Shown piece by piece: positions 11,879 through 21,958 of a stretch of 64,000 nt of DNA. Numbering within the stretch: the stretch's first letter is position 1; each line of letters opens with the position of its first letter. Below the pieces are notes generated by a model, which worked only from the letters and a program-made list of their open reading frames with translations, ran no database searches and was not told the origin of the DNA. The stretch is from Curvularia sp. ZM96. Its lineage: Eukaryota; Ascomycota; Dothideomycetes; Pleosporales; Pleosporaceae. The position numbers were made by a program, and so were the translations under genes. Location: positions 4,092,001 to 4,156,000 of the forward strand of contig JAJGBQ010000001.1 of the NCBI GenBank assembly GCA_022457065.1, in the 5' to 3' direction.

Positions 11879-13115
11879 AGGACATGGCGAGAAAGGAGGG
11901 CATAGAGGGGCGCTTTGTGTGTGATTTGATACCCCCTAGATTTAGAATACGATGTTCGTCTAATGTACCGAAAGATCTTTTTTTCTTTTTTTCTTTCTTT
12001 TTTCTTCCAGAATGTATATATGCAATGCTCGATGTGGTATTTTTAACCGAGGTCACTTGTTGACCGCACTTCGTCCTAGTTTCCTCCAACCATAACAACG
12101 GTAGAGCGTGTGACTGAGCTGTTGAAGCAGCTCAATCCTACTTTCTCTAACTATGCCGACGTCCAGGGTCACTTCAGTGGCTGTCTGGTTTACCGAGTTG
12201 TTATCAAACGACTCGTTTCAGCCTTGCATTTAATTTACGCGTCTGACATAGTAGTAGCCAGTATGGACTACTAGTAGGTAGTCGTTTCAGCCTTGTGTTC
12301 TAGGTTACAAATTTTAAGAGAGTTTGTATTCATACCTACTTGAGTCTGAAGTTCGACCCCGGAAGTCCGGTGGAAAACAGGGCTGAAACCTGAGGCCAGA
12401 ATGTTGACCTTATTCTCTTTTCTTGCTTTGGCATGTTTTTTGGGGCTTGCTGTGGCAGAGTCTGGGAGAGGGCGAGTAGACTGGTGGTGGAAAGGGGGGA
12501 AGTGGCAGGTGATGATGATTTTTGATCGTTTCGTGAGCACTTAGGGGGATGGCTCTTGGTATACTGAGATAGTCGGATGAAAGATACGCTAATAAAACGC
12601 ATTTACTAAGCCACTGGATCCACGAGATATGCATTAGAATATCTATTTAGTAAATTATTTATATCATCAATATGGCATCGATGCGGTTGTGGTAGTTTGC
12701 GCTACAAGATGAGCGGTCTTCATATGCTATCTCGGTACAACAAGAGCCATTATTCCTTTAGGCTTAGAACATCTGATGAAATCACATGTCTTTGATAACG
12801 AATGCCACGCGAGAATGGAAATGGCTTGTGGGTAATGGGTGGTTACAGTACAGTAGTCCTGGAATACAATCAAAATCACTACAACATATAGTTAGAAGAA
12901 GAGAGCAAGAACTATTTCAGAGGCGGAAGATAGTTCAGATACATCACTACCTATACTATATACAAGTCCTCTCGTTATATACAAATCGTCCGTTTGATCT
13001 GTCATTCAAAAGTCCTCCGTTAGAAAGTCCAGCGTCAGAGATCTTCTCCATCAGAAATCCTCCTATTTACATTGCCACCCAGCGATATACTTCAAGTTAT
13101 GCCCAAACTGCAAGC
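11879..13115. other. Gene-poor stretch, left edge of the accessory island
   Basis: About 1.2 kb between converging genes. It contains a long T/C tract at about 11978-12008, probably in the 3' flank of the hotdog gene, and AT-rich sequence after 12590. No supported coding exon was found. Confidence 0.4.
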
Positions 13116-13812
13116 TTAGTTGCAAGTGAGATCACCAGTCCTGCCATCGAAGCTGCAGATGCCGCTGTCGTAGACGTAGGCGAGCTAAATAATATGTTAG
13201 TCTCCGAATGCAGATACTGAGAGCAGGAGCAAGCAAAAGAACAAACTCACGTTGATGTAACCACCTTCGCTGTGGGTGTAGAACTGGTTGTTGCGGCCAA
13301 TGTACATGCAGTCATAATCAGTGTTCAGAGCACCCAGACGAAGACGCATGCTGACGACATCAGAGATTTGGCGGCGGTCCTTGACGTCCCATCCCTTGTT
13401 GTAGCAAGCAACGGCGACCCAGCGGCGGCGATCAGGGTTGGTGGACCACATCAGCGACGTCGTCTGCTGGGTGAAAGTCTCACGGGCTCGCGTCCAATCC
13501 TTGAGCGGGAAGAGCTTGTCAAGCAGGGCGTTGATAATCCTGCCTATAGCCTGACCAGCAGAACCAGCGTGGTCGCCAATGACGGCCGCATTGGCGCTGG
13601 GGATCTGCTGGCGCTTCTCGAGGTCGAGGTCGTCGGAGATTTTGAGGATCTCGGCGGAGAGGCCGTCCTAAACTCGGTTAGAGGAGGTGGTGTAACAGGC
13701 AAGAGAATGGGTCGCGTACGCTGACAGTGACTTCCCCGACTTCAGGCTGGGGAAGAGCAGCAGCGTTGGTGAGAGCGGCAGCCGCAACAATCAAGGGGAT
13801 GTGGAAACGCAT
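13116..13812 (-). CDS. Small secreted protein, candidate effector
   Basis: Three exons (13720-13812, 13251-13667, 13116-13184) give 192 aa. Introns of 52 and 66 nt have good borders, and the first has a CTAAC branch site. Residues 1-19 form a signal peptide (RFHIPLIVAAAALTNAAA). A dibasic EKR site near residue 50 could release a mature domain. The mature part has only four cysteines (VACYN, YDCMY, GICSF, LTCN), enough for two disulfides, and several Trp and Arg residues. A TATA-like element lies 141 nt upstream of the ATG. No known family was recognised. Small size, export signal, paired cysteines and island location make it an effector candidate by inference only. Confidence 0.8.
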
Positions 13813-13952
13813 TTTGATGGCAGTTGATGGACAAGAATAATTCTTGAGAAGTTGTAAGGTGCGTGGAGAGCGAAGAGTATCTCGATTGAGAGTGTGTTTG
13901 AGAAAGGATGTCCTGGTGAGGGATGCCTTTGTTCTACTGAGTGTCACCGATA

Positions 13953-13960
13953 CTTATATA
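13953..13960 (-). promoter_or_regulatory. TATA-like element of the 13.1 kb secreted-protein gene
   Basis: TATATAAG on the minus strand, 141 nt upstream of the ATG at 13812, a plausible distance for a fungal core promoter with a roughly 100-nt leader. Confidence 0.45.
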
Positions 13961-15593
13961 CTCATTCCTGACTATGTGTTGCACTTCAGTGCCGCTCCAC
14001 TTGCCATGTTGTATCGCATGTTTAACCGATGCATGGTGTTTATCCCTACCAAGACCAAGACCAAGACCACGAAGCTCGACTTATCAGTAGCACAATTAGT
14101 TCTGACTTGTAGAAAATAACTTCTTCGAGTTAGCTTACGGACTCAACAGTGGCTAATTATCATGCTTGGGCGCACTGCATGATGCCTATTCAAATGAAGA
14201 AAGGTGCTACCTAGAGCTCATTGTTCCAGAACATTGTATTAGCTGTACTGTCGCCGGTTTCGCTTGTAATGTTCCTCCTATTGTGCTCGTCACGTATGGC
14301 TCTCATCGTGCTTCTGGGTTTCGCTTTCCTCCTTCTATCTCCACATTCGTCGAGATAAGTAGTGACGACACAATGACAAGACATTTCGCAGGGAGAGCCT
14401 ACTCTGAGACGGCCCGCTACAAGAAGAGATGACAGGTGATTTTTTGAATGACTGCAGATCGTACTCCGAGTAAACGGTTTGATCCCGTTAGTCTTCCAAT
14501 CATTTAATTGCTGAAGTCTGGTACGTCCATCAGCGGCTAGAGCTCGGTGCCTTACAAGTGGAGTATCTGCACATCTCCAAATTAGGAGGCGTTGGCTGCT
14601 AGAGAGCGCTAAGATGCAACTGGACGCTATGTAAAATAACTCAAACTAGTGAGAAAGAGACATGTACAGAAATTTTCATTTCCCACTAAGTCACTCTCGA
14701 ACTTGGTGTACATGTCTAATTCTTGTGTTTGTTACCATACAAAATCGTAATTTGGACATCGAAGATAGCTAACGTGCCGCGTTCCATGTACGGTCAAATT
14801 GTGGAAACAGATGATGCAAAATACGATTTCTCATGACGTTATGAAGGAGGCACTGGCCTAATGAACGGTAGGTAACCGAATGTCTTGCTTTTAGAATCGG
14901 TATGTCTGTGCCTCACTCGGTCCGAAACAGCGGCAGCACCGCCGAACTCAGCCAAAACGGAATCAGACAACCAAGTTGTATCGCTTGGCAGGAAACCAGA
15001 GATCTTGGCTTTAAAGGGGCAATGGAAACTAGCAGAGATAGCATATGCACGATACGGCAGGTTGTGATAACGAAATGCTGACGCGCATAAAGAGCTCCGA
15101 TGTTTTACCGACCTCAACGAGCGCAATATTCTCATGATGGAGGATATTTCGTCCCATCATTCGAACTTCCAAGATGACTTGTAACAGCCGTATCACCCTT
15201 TATGCAAGTCATACGTGATGTTAAACAGTGCTGTACTTGGCAGCCGTCATCTTAGAAATGCACTCTTATTGGTGTCAATCGGACGCCTAAGAGGCTCTCC
15301 ATACTTCGGAACTTAGCTTTGGCTGAGCCCCAAAACGGTGGGTCTTCTGGGGAAATACCCGTCTCCAGCGGGTTTTAGAGCAAGAGTGATCCGGGGTCAC
15401 TGAACAACAACTATTTCATAGCGTATATCGGACCGAGATATACATGACTCTCTCCCTTGGATTGACGGCTGGTTCGGTGAAACGTGCGCCGAGGTGTAGT
15501 CGTAGCGCCGAAGTAACTCAGCAGTATCATTCTCAAGACGAATCAAGTGTTGTTGGCGTCTATGCAGTCCATCTCAGTCTCGTGCAACCTGCT

Positions 15594-15632
15594 GATTTAG
15601 GCTGTAGAATGATTTAGGCTGCAGAATGATTT
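15594..15632. repeat. Short tandem repeat, 17 bp x 2.3
   Basis: The unit gatttaggctgtagaat is followed directly by the same unit with one T-to-C difference, then by a partial third copy. Not in a gene. Confidence 0.8.
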
Positions 15633-15741
15633 CCTTTACCACTGAGTCAGTGATTTGAGACACTATCGCTGAGTACGCTGCCCACGTGTTTCTCAATTAG
15701 TCCAAGCTACGGTTATTTGCAAATATCGGCCGCCTAGATGT

Positions 15742-15749
15742 TATATAAG
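15742..15749 (+). promoter_or_regulatory. TATA-like element upstream of the 15.9 kb small gene
   Basis: TATATAAG, about 87 nt before the short upstream frame at 15829 and 149 nt before the ATG at 15891. A CT/CA-rich leader (accatcaactcaaatactctcaac) follows, as in many fungal secreted-protein genes. Confidence 0.45.
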
Positions 15750-15890
15750 TAGCAGAATACTTCTCTCAATGATGCTACATCGCCACTGATCAATTGCAGA
15801 CCGACCATCAACTCAAATACTCTCAACTATGCTCGCTCCCGCCCTTGCTATTTCCCCGCTACTTAGGTTTTCCAGAGCACTCGAATCGAA

Positions 15891-16185
15891 ATGAAGCTCT
15901 CAGATCTCTCTGGTATTCTTGCCCATCGCGGCACAGGTATGTGCCACCTAACGGTATTGCCACTGCTGCGACTCTAATGGCGCGCCAAACAACCGCGTTA
16001 TAGAGGCTGTCTGCAGAGGCCTCGGTTCAAACAGTGCCATTTGTGACCCAGTTCCTAAATCAGATGGTACACATGAATGCGAGGGACAGGGTGATTACTC
16101 ACACAGCAACTGCAGCTGGCGACAATGGTGTCGGCTTGCTGGAGCGACCGGCAATGATAGCAGCTGCCGTGTCAAGCAGACCTAG
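15891..16185 (+). CDS. Small cysteine-rich protein, possibly secreted
   Basis: Exons 15891-15936 and 16004-16185 (67-nt intron, gtatgt..tatag, with a CTAAT branch site) encode 75 aa. The second exon contains six cysteines spaced like a disulfide-rich effector (VC, IC, EC, NC, WC, SC with loops of 9, 11, 10, 5 and about 12 residues), ending at TAG 16183. The first 15 residues start MKLS like a signal peptide, but the hydrophobic core is weak (LSGILAH). The true start may therefore differ, or the signal may have decayed. A 21-codon frame at 15829-15894 overlaps the start codon by ATGA and would be an upstream ORF. A TATA-like element precedes both. The spliced frame and regular cysteines argue for a real gene, while the weak signal argues for caution. 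Confidence 0.45.
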
Positions 16186-17324
16186 TATCTTGTACCATTC
16201 TCTCAGAAGCTAGACAAATGGGGAGAGAGCCTTTCTTACGGTTCACCGGCTCTTGAGGGGGTAGTCACACTTGTTACTGGGACTACAACATATGCAGTGG
16301 ACATGGCTGCATTACTGCAAAATCAAGATATTTTTCTTGCTACCATGACTCTCAATTCTGTTCTAACACGAGCGACTCATTTCATGCTTCTTTACGAGCT
16401 CGTGTCCTTACATGTAACTTTTAATCTTGTGTTTGCCGATACGTCCTTTTGCAAGCTTAGTGAGCGCTGATAACAAGGTCATCTCTTTCGTATCCTTTTC
16501 AACATTGACATACATTGCGAGAAAATCATCAATCGGTCGAGTGATTTTGCCTAAATAGGCAACAAGGTCTTCGTCCAAGTCGATGAAAAGACTGTAGGAA
16601 AATTTTCTACGGAGGCAAGCGCTGTAAAGGAAATCATGGAGAGTCTTGGTAACGAGTGTCTCTTCAGCTCTTAGCGACTACTGTTCTCTATTCAAGAGCT
16701 ATGGGTGACACTTCTCCTAGACGACAAAAATTCTTTCCTAATAATTTTTGGACTCAAAATTAAGGGGCGTCGGATAGGCCTAAGCTAGGCGGGATTGGCC
16801 CATACTGGGCCAGGTCCTGACAGTCATTTCTTAACACACGTGCATGAACGTGAAAGATGCAATTACCTAGACAAGTTAAGTATGTTAGAAAAAGATACGT
16901 TAACAATAGCGCTTTTTCGGTGTCCTTTGGTATTAAAGGCGAATGCGACTTTGTACGATAGACTTTGACCCGTAACAACCAAAGTAGCTCTCGTTTCCCA
17001 GCATCTACGGCGGTAGGACCATGCTGTGAATTGCCAGACTATTCGATATTAGATGAAGCACAGTAAAGCAAGGCCTAGAGTAGCACGGCTTGGATCAGAC
17101 ATGTATTGCAGCCATCTTGAGGACCAATTATCACTTAATCTTGGCTTAGAAGACAATCATTAAATAGATCTAAAGTTCAAACAAGTACAAGCTGTGTTAC
17201 TAGCCCATGTAAAAATCGTCTTGCAAATCGTAGTAAAAGGTTAAGTTTTTAAAACTTCATATACGAGATCCCTAAGGCATCGAAGCTACAGACTACTACT
17301 AACAGCACCGAAGTGTAGTTATAC
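16186..17324. other. AT-rich stretch without a supported gene
   Basis: About 1.1 kb between the small cysteine-rich gene and the first UstYa-family gene. It has many stop codons in all frames and no splice-supported coding sequence. Confidence 0.4.
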
Positions 17325-18029
17325 TCAATCACGAAGGTAACATTTGTGAGATTCAAAATAAGCCTTGACATACGTCTCAAGATGAGACGAAGCTCGATTT
17401 TCTCCAAGGACTCCATAACAGTGCATCATGTGATCCTGGTCCAGATACACGTCGAGGAAAGGTGCATGAAGTCGCGAGACTGCTCTGATGGATCCATTCA
17501 CCAGGTAACGGCAGTGAGTGTGGTGTTCTTCAAACGTAACCCAGAGCCCATGTGGGTACCGGCTATTATCGCCTTCCATGATTGTATCTTGATGCACTCG
17601 ACGCGTCCCGTTGCGGTCCTCGAAGAAACCGTAGTTCTTGCCGTCAACAAAGTCGTGGTGCATGTCCGCGTCAAAGCACGGGTTGGGGACCCAACCGTTG
17701 GCGAGAAGGTCAAAAGAACAGTCTGATTTCTGCGCTGATGAAGGGTTCTCTGGACAGGCTATAAATGTGCCTATATCGTCGCGCTGGCGGCGCAGGGTAG
17801 TGTGGTTGAATGCGCTACTTCGTATACTTGTGACGAAAAGGAAGTAGGAGACCGGAACAAGCAGCATCAGAACAGCGACAACAGATACTACGACGACGGT
17901 TATCGGCAGGCGTCTGTGACTCTCCCTGCTGCGAAGATCCACCGGGTTGCCAGACTCAGGGTTGGGTATGGCGATGTATGCTTTTCCACCGTCGTGCCGT
18001 GAAGACTTCGTCAAGAAGGAACTCATCAT
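17325..18029 (-). CDS. UstYa-family (DUF3328) protein A, divergent
   Basis: A single exon encodes 234 aa. One membrane helix at about 42-67 (PITVVVVSVVAVLMLLVPVS) follows a basic cytoplasmic N-terminus, so the body would face the secretory lumen. The lumenal part has the cysteine pattern shared with the other three members (C92, C104, then WVPNPC ending at C118). It carries two HxxHC motifs: H169-H-T-H-C173 and H200-M-M-H-C204. In characterised fungal RiPP pathways UstYa/UstYb proteins with two HxxHC motifs oxidatively crosslink or cyclise Kex2-released core peptides, probably as metal-dependent oxidases. This member lacks the usual REHM-type context before the first motif, is the most divergent of the four, and lies 9.8 kb from the precursor. 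Its membership in the cluster is likely but not proven. Confidence 0.82.
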   Translation of the reverse strand: MMSSFLTKSSRHDGGKAYIAIPNPESGNPVDLRSRESHRRLPITVVVVSVVAVLMLLVPVSYFLFVTSIRSSAFNHTTLRRQRDDIGTFIACPENPSSAQKSDCSFDLLANGWVPNPCFDADMHHDFVDGKNYGFFEDRNGTRRVHQDTIMEGDNSRYPHGLWVTFEEHHTHCRYLVNGSIRAVSRLHAPFLDVYLDQDHMMHCYGVLGENRASSHLETYVKAYFESHKCYLRD

Positions 18030-19338
18030 CTTGATTGCTTTGTTGACCTGAACAAAATACGAAGATTATTCCTTATTCCGGGTTTAGTAGTAAGGATTTA
18101 AAGTACAGAAGACTGTACTGGCAAAGCAGGATCTTTAGGACGTCCTTTCGCGATGGTCGAGTGCAACGGCTCTTCCCAACGGTCGTCTTTTCCCTGGTAA
18201 TGATCGTATTGAGCGTGTATCGTCCCTGGGTTACAAGGGCTATATGAAGAGCCTCCTCCCAGTGTAGTAAGTCGGTTCAAGCCGATGCAAGAGCTGGTTC
18301 GCTGTATCGAAATAAACTACGTATTTTGGAATGTTCATTGAGTGAACTTGACGACGGTTTCGCATGCTACGAGCCTGAGAAGACCGAGATGCTGCTCCCA
18401 TGATGACCTAACAACAGCGATCACCTACTAGAGGAGTGAAACGTCGGGTCGACAACGATGTACAGATGACTAACATGTAGTAAGCTGTCGCTGAGTAGAG
18501 GGTCATTCAATCGCAGTGGGGTGCACTGTAAGATTTGGCTAGCTGGTATGTTAGTTAGCTTCGTTTGGTATGGTTTGGAAGACTTGCAGACGTAGGTCAA
18601 GATTGCCTAGAAACCTTATCTTCACTGGATACGTTCTCGGCATACGGTACATATCTAGTGCCAACATCGGTCCGACCACTTACCACATTTGCGGTAGCTC
18701 TCACCGGAGAATTTCTTTCTTGCGTGTGCTGTAAAGAATGCGGAAGATACACCGCGTACTTACACTGGTCGTTGCCGGCCCGATTATCACGACACGTCAA
18801 ACCTTCACGGCGAGATTGCTCCTCTCGTTGGCCCGATCGTCGTACTGACCAAAGAAGTACCTTGAGGTTGTTAGCAGTAATGTATTGGAGAGCGAAAGCG
18901 AATACTATTTGCATACAGGTGCTTGAAACCACGTGGAGATGATCATCGATACCTATGAAGTGTCTCCTGATCTCTGGCTGGCATGGCAGGTTGCTTACAT
19001 ACCTAAATACGTAGGTAAGTAAGGCGTGCTTGCTTCTTATAGTCGTCTATCACTCAGAGATGGCCATAGCCACCAACGTGCCATAATAGTCATGGGGACC
19101 TGGATTCAGTCACCGCGGTAGTCTAGGAGCGGCTCGATCCGCCGGAAACTCCCCTCAAATGCGATAATTTAGGCTTCCCACAAATAACGTCCGAAGTGAT
19201 TGGCATCAGTACATGTTCAAACTAGGAAAGCATAATGATCCAACGTCTCTTCCAGTACATTCACGGTTTTTATGCTCTACCATGCCGTACTCCCCGATAG
19301 AGACTACTAAGTATATGAAACTTGTATTAGGTACAGAT
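18030..19338. other. Intergenic, UstYa A / UstYa B
   Basis: About 1.3 kb upstream of the minus-strand UstYa A gene and downstream of UstYa B. Frames of about 110-125 codons occur on both strands near 18565-18942 but show neither domain nor splice evidence. Nothing else was seen. Confidence 0.4.
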
Positions 19339-20067
19339 TCATCGAGTTACTAGTTCCTTGCAACGAAGCGCAGCTCCAGGACGATGAATTTCCGTCGGGC
19401 CTGGAGAGGTGTTATTACCTGAGAGCAGCTCGGTACAGTGCTTCGTGTGCTTAGAACTTGCTGCAATGTGGTTTAAGAAAACATCTTGCTGCCCAGAAGA
19501 AGCCATCCCTGCTGCTAATGCTGCAAGCTCAAGAATGTATACGCAATGTATGGTATGATATTCATCAAATGTCCAGATTGTGTCGTGTCGTGAAAGTTCC
19601 AAGGGATCTTCCGGTATTGGCTCTGTGAGGTTCGGCCAACGGAAAAACATAGGTTTCGGTATCTTCCTGGCGTATTCTTCGGATAGTTGTGCATTGTAGC
19701 ATTCTGGTGGCGTCCATTGGGGAGCAACGATATCGTATATACAGCCGGCTGCTATAGCCGTTGAGTAATTGCCGCCGCAATCGGTGTGTGGCTTCGACGA
19801 TTTCGGTGCTTCGTCGGTCTGAAGTGTCGCAGATACGCCTAGCCATGCGAGTGATCCAACAACTATGGTAAAAAGGAAGAGGGCCACAGCCGCTAGATTA
19901 AAGCGCGTTATGCTTTGGTGGGGTTTGGGCCAGAGCGACACCAAGGAAGTCTTTCTAAGTAATGTGTCTTGTCCTTCCAAGTCTCGTGGAAGTGATTTTT
20001 GGCAACCGTTGTTATTGCGCGGCAGTAACCCCTCACTAGTCTTCAGTGAATGAAATAACGCAGCCAT
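19339..20067 (-). CDS. UstYa-family (DUF3328) protein B
   Basis: A single exon encodes 242 aa. The N-terminal 55 residues are basic and cytoplasmic in type. A membrane helix at about 56-78 (RFNLAAVALFLFTIVVGSLAWL) is followed by a lumenal domain with the family cysteines (C97, C109, and C123 after WTPPE). The two HxxHC motifs are H171-T-I-H-C175, preceded by WTFDEY, and H207-T-K-H-C211. Its order of motifs matches UstYa/UstYb oxidases of fungal RiPP pathways. It lies upstream of and divergent to the bZIP-ankyrin regulator, with about 0.8 kb between them. The substrate is inferred to be the repeat precursor at 27.8 kb because no other candidate precursor was found in the window. Confidence 0.88.
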   Translation of the reverse strand: MAALFHSLKTSEGLLPRNNNGCQKSLPRDLEGQDTLLRKTSLVSLWPKPHQSITRFNLAAVALFLFTIVVGSLAWLGVSATLQTDEAPKSSKPHTDCGGNYSTAIAAGCIYDIVAPQWTPPECYNAQLSEEYARKIPKPMFFRWPNLTEPIPEDPLELSRHDTIWTFDEYHTIHCVYILELAALAAGMASSGQQDVFLNHIAASSKHTKHCTELLSGNNTSPGPTEIHRPGAALRCKELVTR

Positions 20068-20862
20068 TGGGACTTGTCACCGGAATCCTCCAGCGATAAA
20101 GATGAATTGGATTGGAATGTCAATGATGCGTCCCTCTATCAAGTAATTGGTCTTTATCATAGGAAGATTTGTCTAGGTAATCTATCAGTCGTTACTATCA
20201 TAGTGATCTTTCGCGGATACCCAGATGCTGACACATCTTACTCAGCGATTCTTGTCTTTTAACAATCATATCTACTAATGAGCGTCCGTATTCGCCTTCG
20301 TATATATGCAGCGTGACCCGGCAGTACACATTAAACTTTTTAACATGGTTCAGGCATGTTGATCGCTTTCTTGGTACGTCTGACGAAAAGTTCTAACTTC
20401 GTGGGGCCACGTCAACTGATGTTTCCAGGCCTAGTTGAGCAAACAGCTCTAGTCCAGAATCAGTGTCAGTGGCACCGCCTTAGGTGTCAACATAGCCGGA
20501 TTCTAGCAACAATTACCAGAATAACCTAGAATACAGCTGCTTCGCTCCATCCGCAGTTTGGTCAAACAAAAGCTGTGTAACTCCCCACTGTATGTTCCGT
20601 CATATGTGACAACGGGTAGTGCACATCGTCTCCACCTTAAATTAAGTGACCCCGGAAGACCCCACATCAAAGTAAGCACAGAGTCTGGGCTATTCGCACA
20701 TCCTGAGATAAGTTCGTTTACGAATGGGAAGGTGATGGGAATCCGATCGTCCAAACAGCATAAGGCCGTACCATGCCTCACGTTCAAACCGTTAAATTTC
20801 GAGTACAACTCTGATCTCAGGTGATTATATATCTAGTCCTGACTCAATACCATTCTCATAGC
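20068..20862. other. Divergent promoter region, UstYa B / bZIP-ankyrin regulator
   Basis: 795 bp between divergent starts. No coding exon was supported. An open frame on the minus strand at 20503-20808 has no recognisable features. Confidence 0.4.
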
Positions 20863-21871
20863 ATGAGCTGTAGACGTCACCAGATTCCAATGTCACCAAA
20901 AGAGATCCAAGAGATTGTGGTGCGACAAGAGGAAGACGAGGATTGGAGAATACTGACCGACGCCAATGAACGACGAAGAGTGCAAAATCGAATTGCGCAA
21001 CGTAACTATCGTGGGTAACTAACTCCAAGTACACTTCGCTTAAAACTAATTTTTTAGGCCGTAATATCAAGCGCCGACTACAGCAACTAGAATCGTTCAC
21101 GCGGGGCTTATCAGAGAGCCCATCAACACCCAAGGACAAACAGCGGTCCGGTCAAACAGCGCCTAAAGATTCAACACAACCCGAGCGGACCCGACGAGAT
21201 TCGGTTATTCCTGAGGCTTCAAATGTGAAATTGCCTAGTTTAGAGCCAATCAATGCCCCAGTGACAGGATCGTCTGATGAATCTTCTGTCCAACCTTTCC
21301 TGTTGAGCAGCACAAAAGAAACGGAACATCTATCATCGATGTCAAACCAGGAAAACGGTAACATTGGTCTGCAACAAAAGAACGAAACGACCACCATGTT
21401 TGATCTGGCAACGCCCCTAACAGATTTGGAGAACGACATCCTCATGTTTGTATGTCCGCTACAATCTTTTTTGGTTCAACGTTGTTTATGCGGGGTTGCT
21501 GACAGGGTCTCAATTAGGCTCGACGCACGGCTTCGTCATCGGGATCCGATTCCTCATTACATTCTACCTTATCTTCCAGCCTTAATGCTTTGCAAAAAGC
21601 TGTGATAAGGGGTCGCCACAGCATTGCGAAGCTTCTCGTCGAGAGCGGCGCAGACGTCTACATTCTAGACGATTACGGAAATAATATTTTACATCTCGCT
21701 GCGCAGTTCGGTCACGCGTCCTTGGTTTCGCTTGCTTTGTTGCATTGCGTGAATGTCAATGGGATCAATGCGGCAGGGGAGACACCGTTGCATGTAGCAA
21801 TAGAGCATGACTTTGTGGAGATTGTTGACATGCTGATAAGAGCTGGAGCGGACATAGAATTCAAGTCATAA
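20863..21871 (+). CDS. bZIP-ankyrin (bANK/ToxE-type) transcription factor
   Basis: Exons 20863-21010, 21058-21449 and 21518-21871 give 297 aa. A basic region at about 36-60 (NERRRVQNRIAQRNYR, then RNIKRRLQQLE) is bZIP-like, but no long leucine zipper follows. After a Ser/Thr-rich linker the C-terminal 95 residues contain about three ankyrin repeats (ALQKAVIRGRHSIAKLLVES, NNILHLAAQFGHASLV, GETPLHVAIEHDFVEIVDML). This architecture is that of the bANK regulators, of which ToxE, controlling the HC-toxin genes of a Pleosporales fungus, is the best known. Here it sits inside the UstYa cluster between an oxidase gene and a transporter gene, so a pathway-specific activator role is likely. Splice sites were set by the continuity of the basic region and of the first ankyrin repeat. 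The protein is shorter than ToxE. Confidence 0.88.
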
Positions 21872-21958
21872 CGAGTACCAACATTATATTGTTGCGACCA
21901 ACAATAGGCTCGATATCAAACGACCAGTATTAAAATCGATTTTAATTTTCTAACCTGC

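Larger units (their letters stand above)
13813..15890. other. Gene-poor stretch
   Basis: About 2.1 kb with no supported gene. It holds the promoter of the secreted-protein gene, a short CCAAGA/CAAGAC microsatellite at about 14048-14070, a 17-bp tandem repeat at 15594-15632, and the promoter of the next small gene. Base composition is more AT-rich than the flanking housekeeping regions. Confidence 0.4.

Noticed and set aside
11978..12008. T/C tract considered as an intron polypyrimidine tract of a further gene
   Set aside because: No exon with coding character follows. More likely part of the 3' flank of the hotdog gene.
12786..13220. 144-codon open frame on the plus strand
   Set aside because: It overlaps the well-supported spliced secreted-protein gene on the other strand and has no recognisable features.
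18565..18942. Overlapping open frames of about 110-125 codons on both strands
   Set aside because: Neither shows family sequence, and frames of this length occur by chance in this composition.
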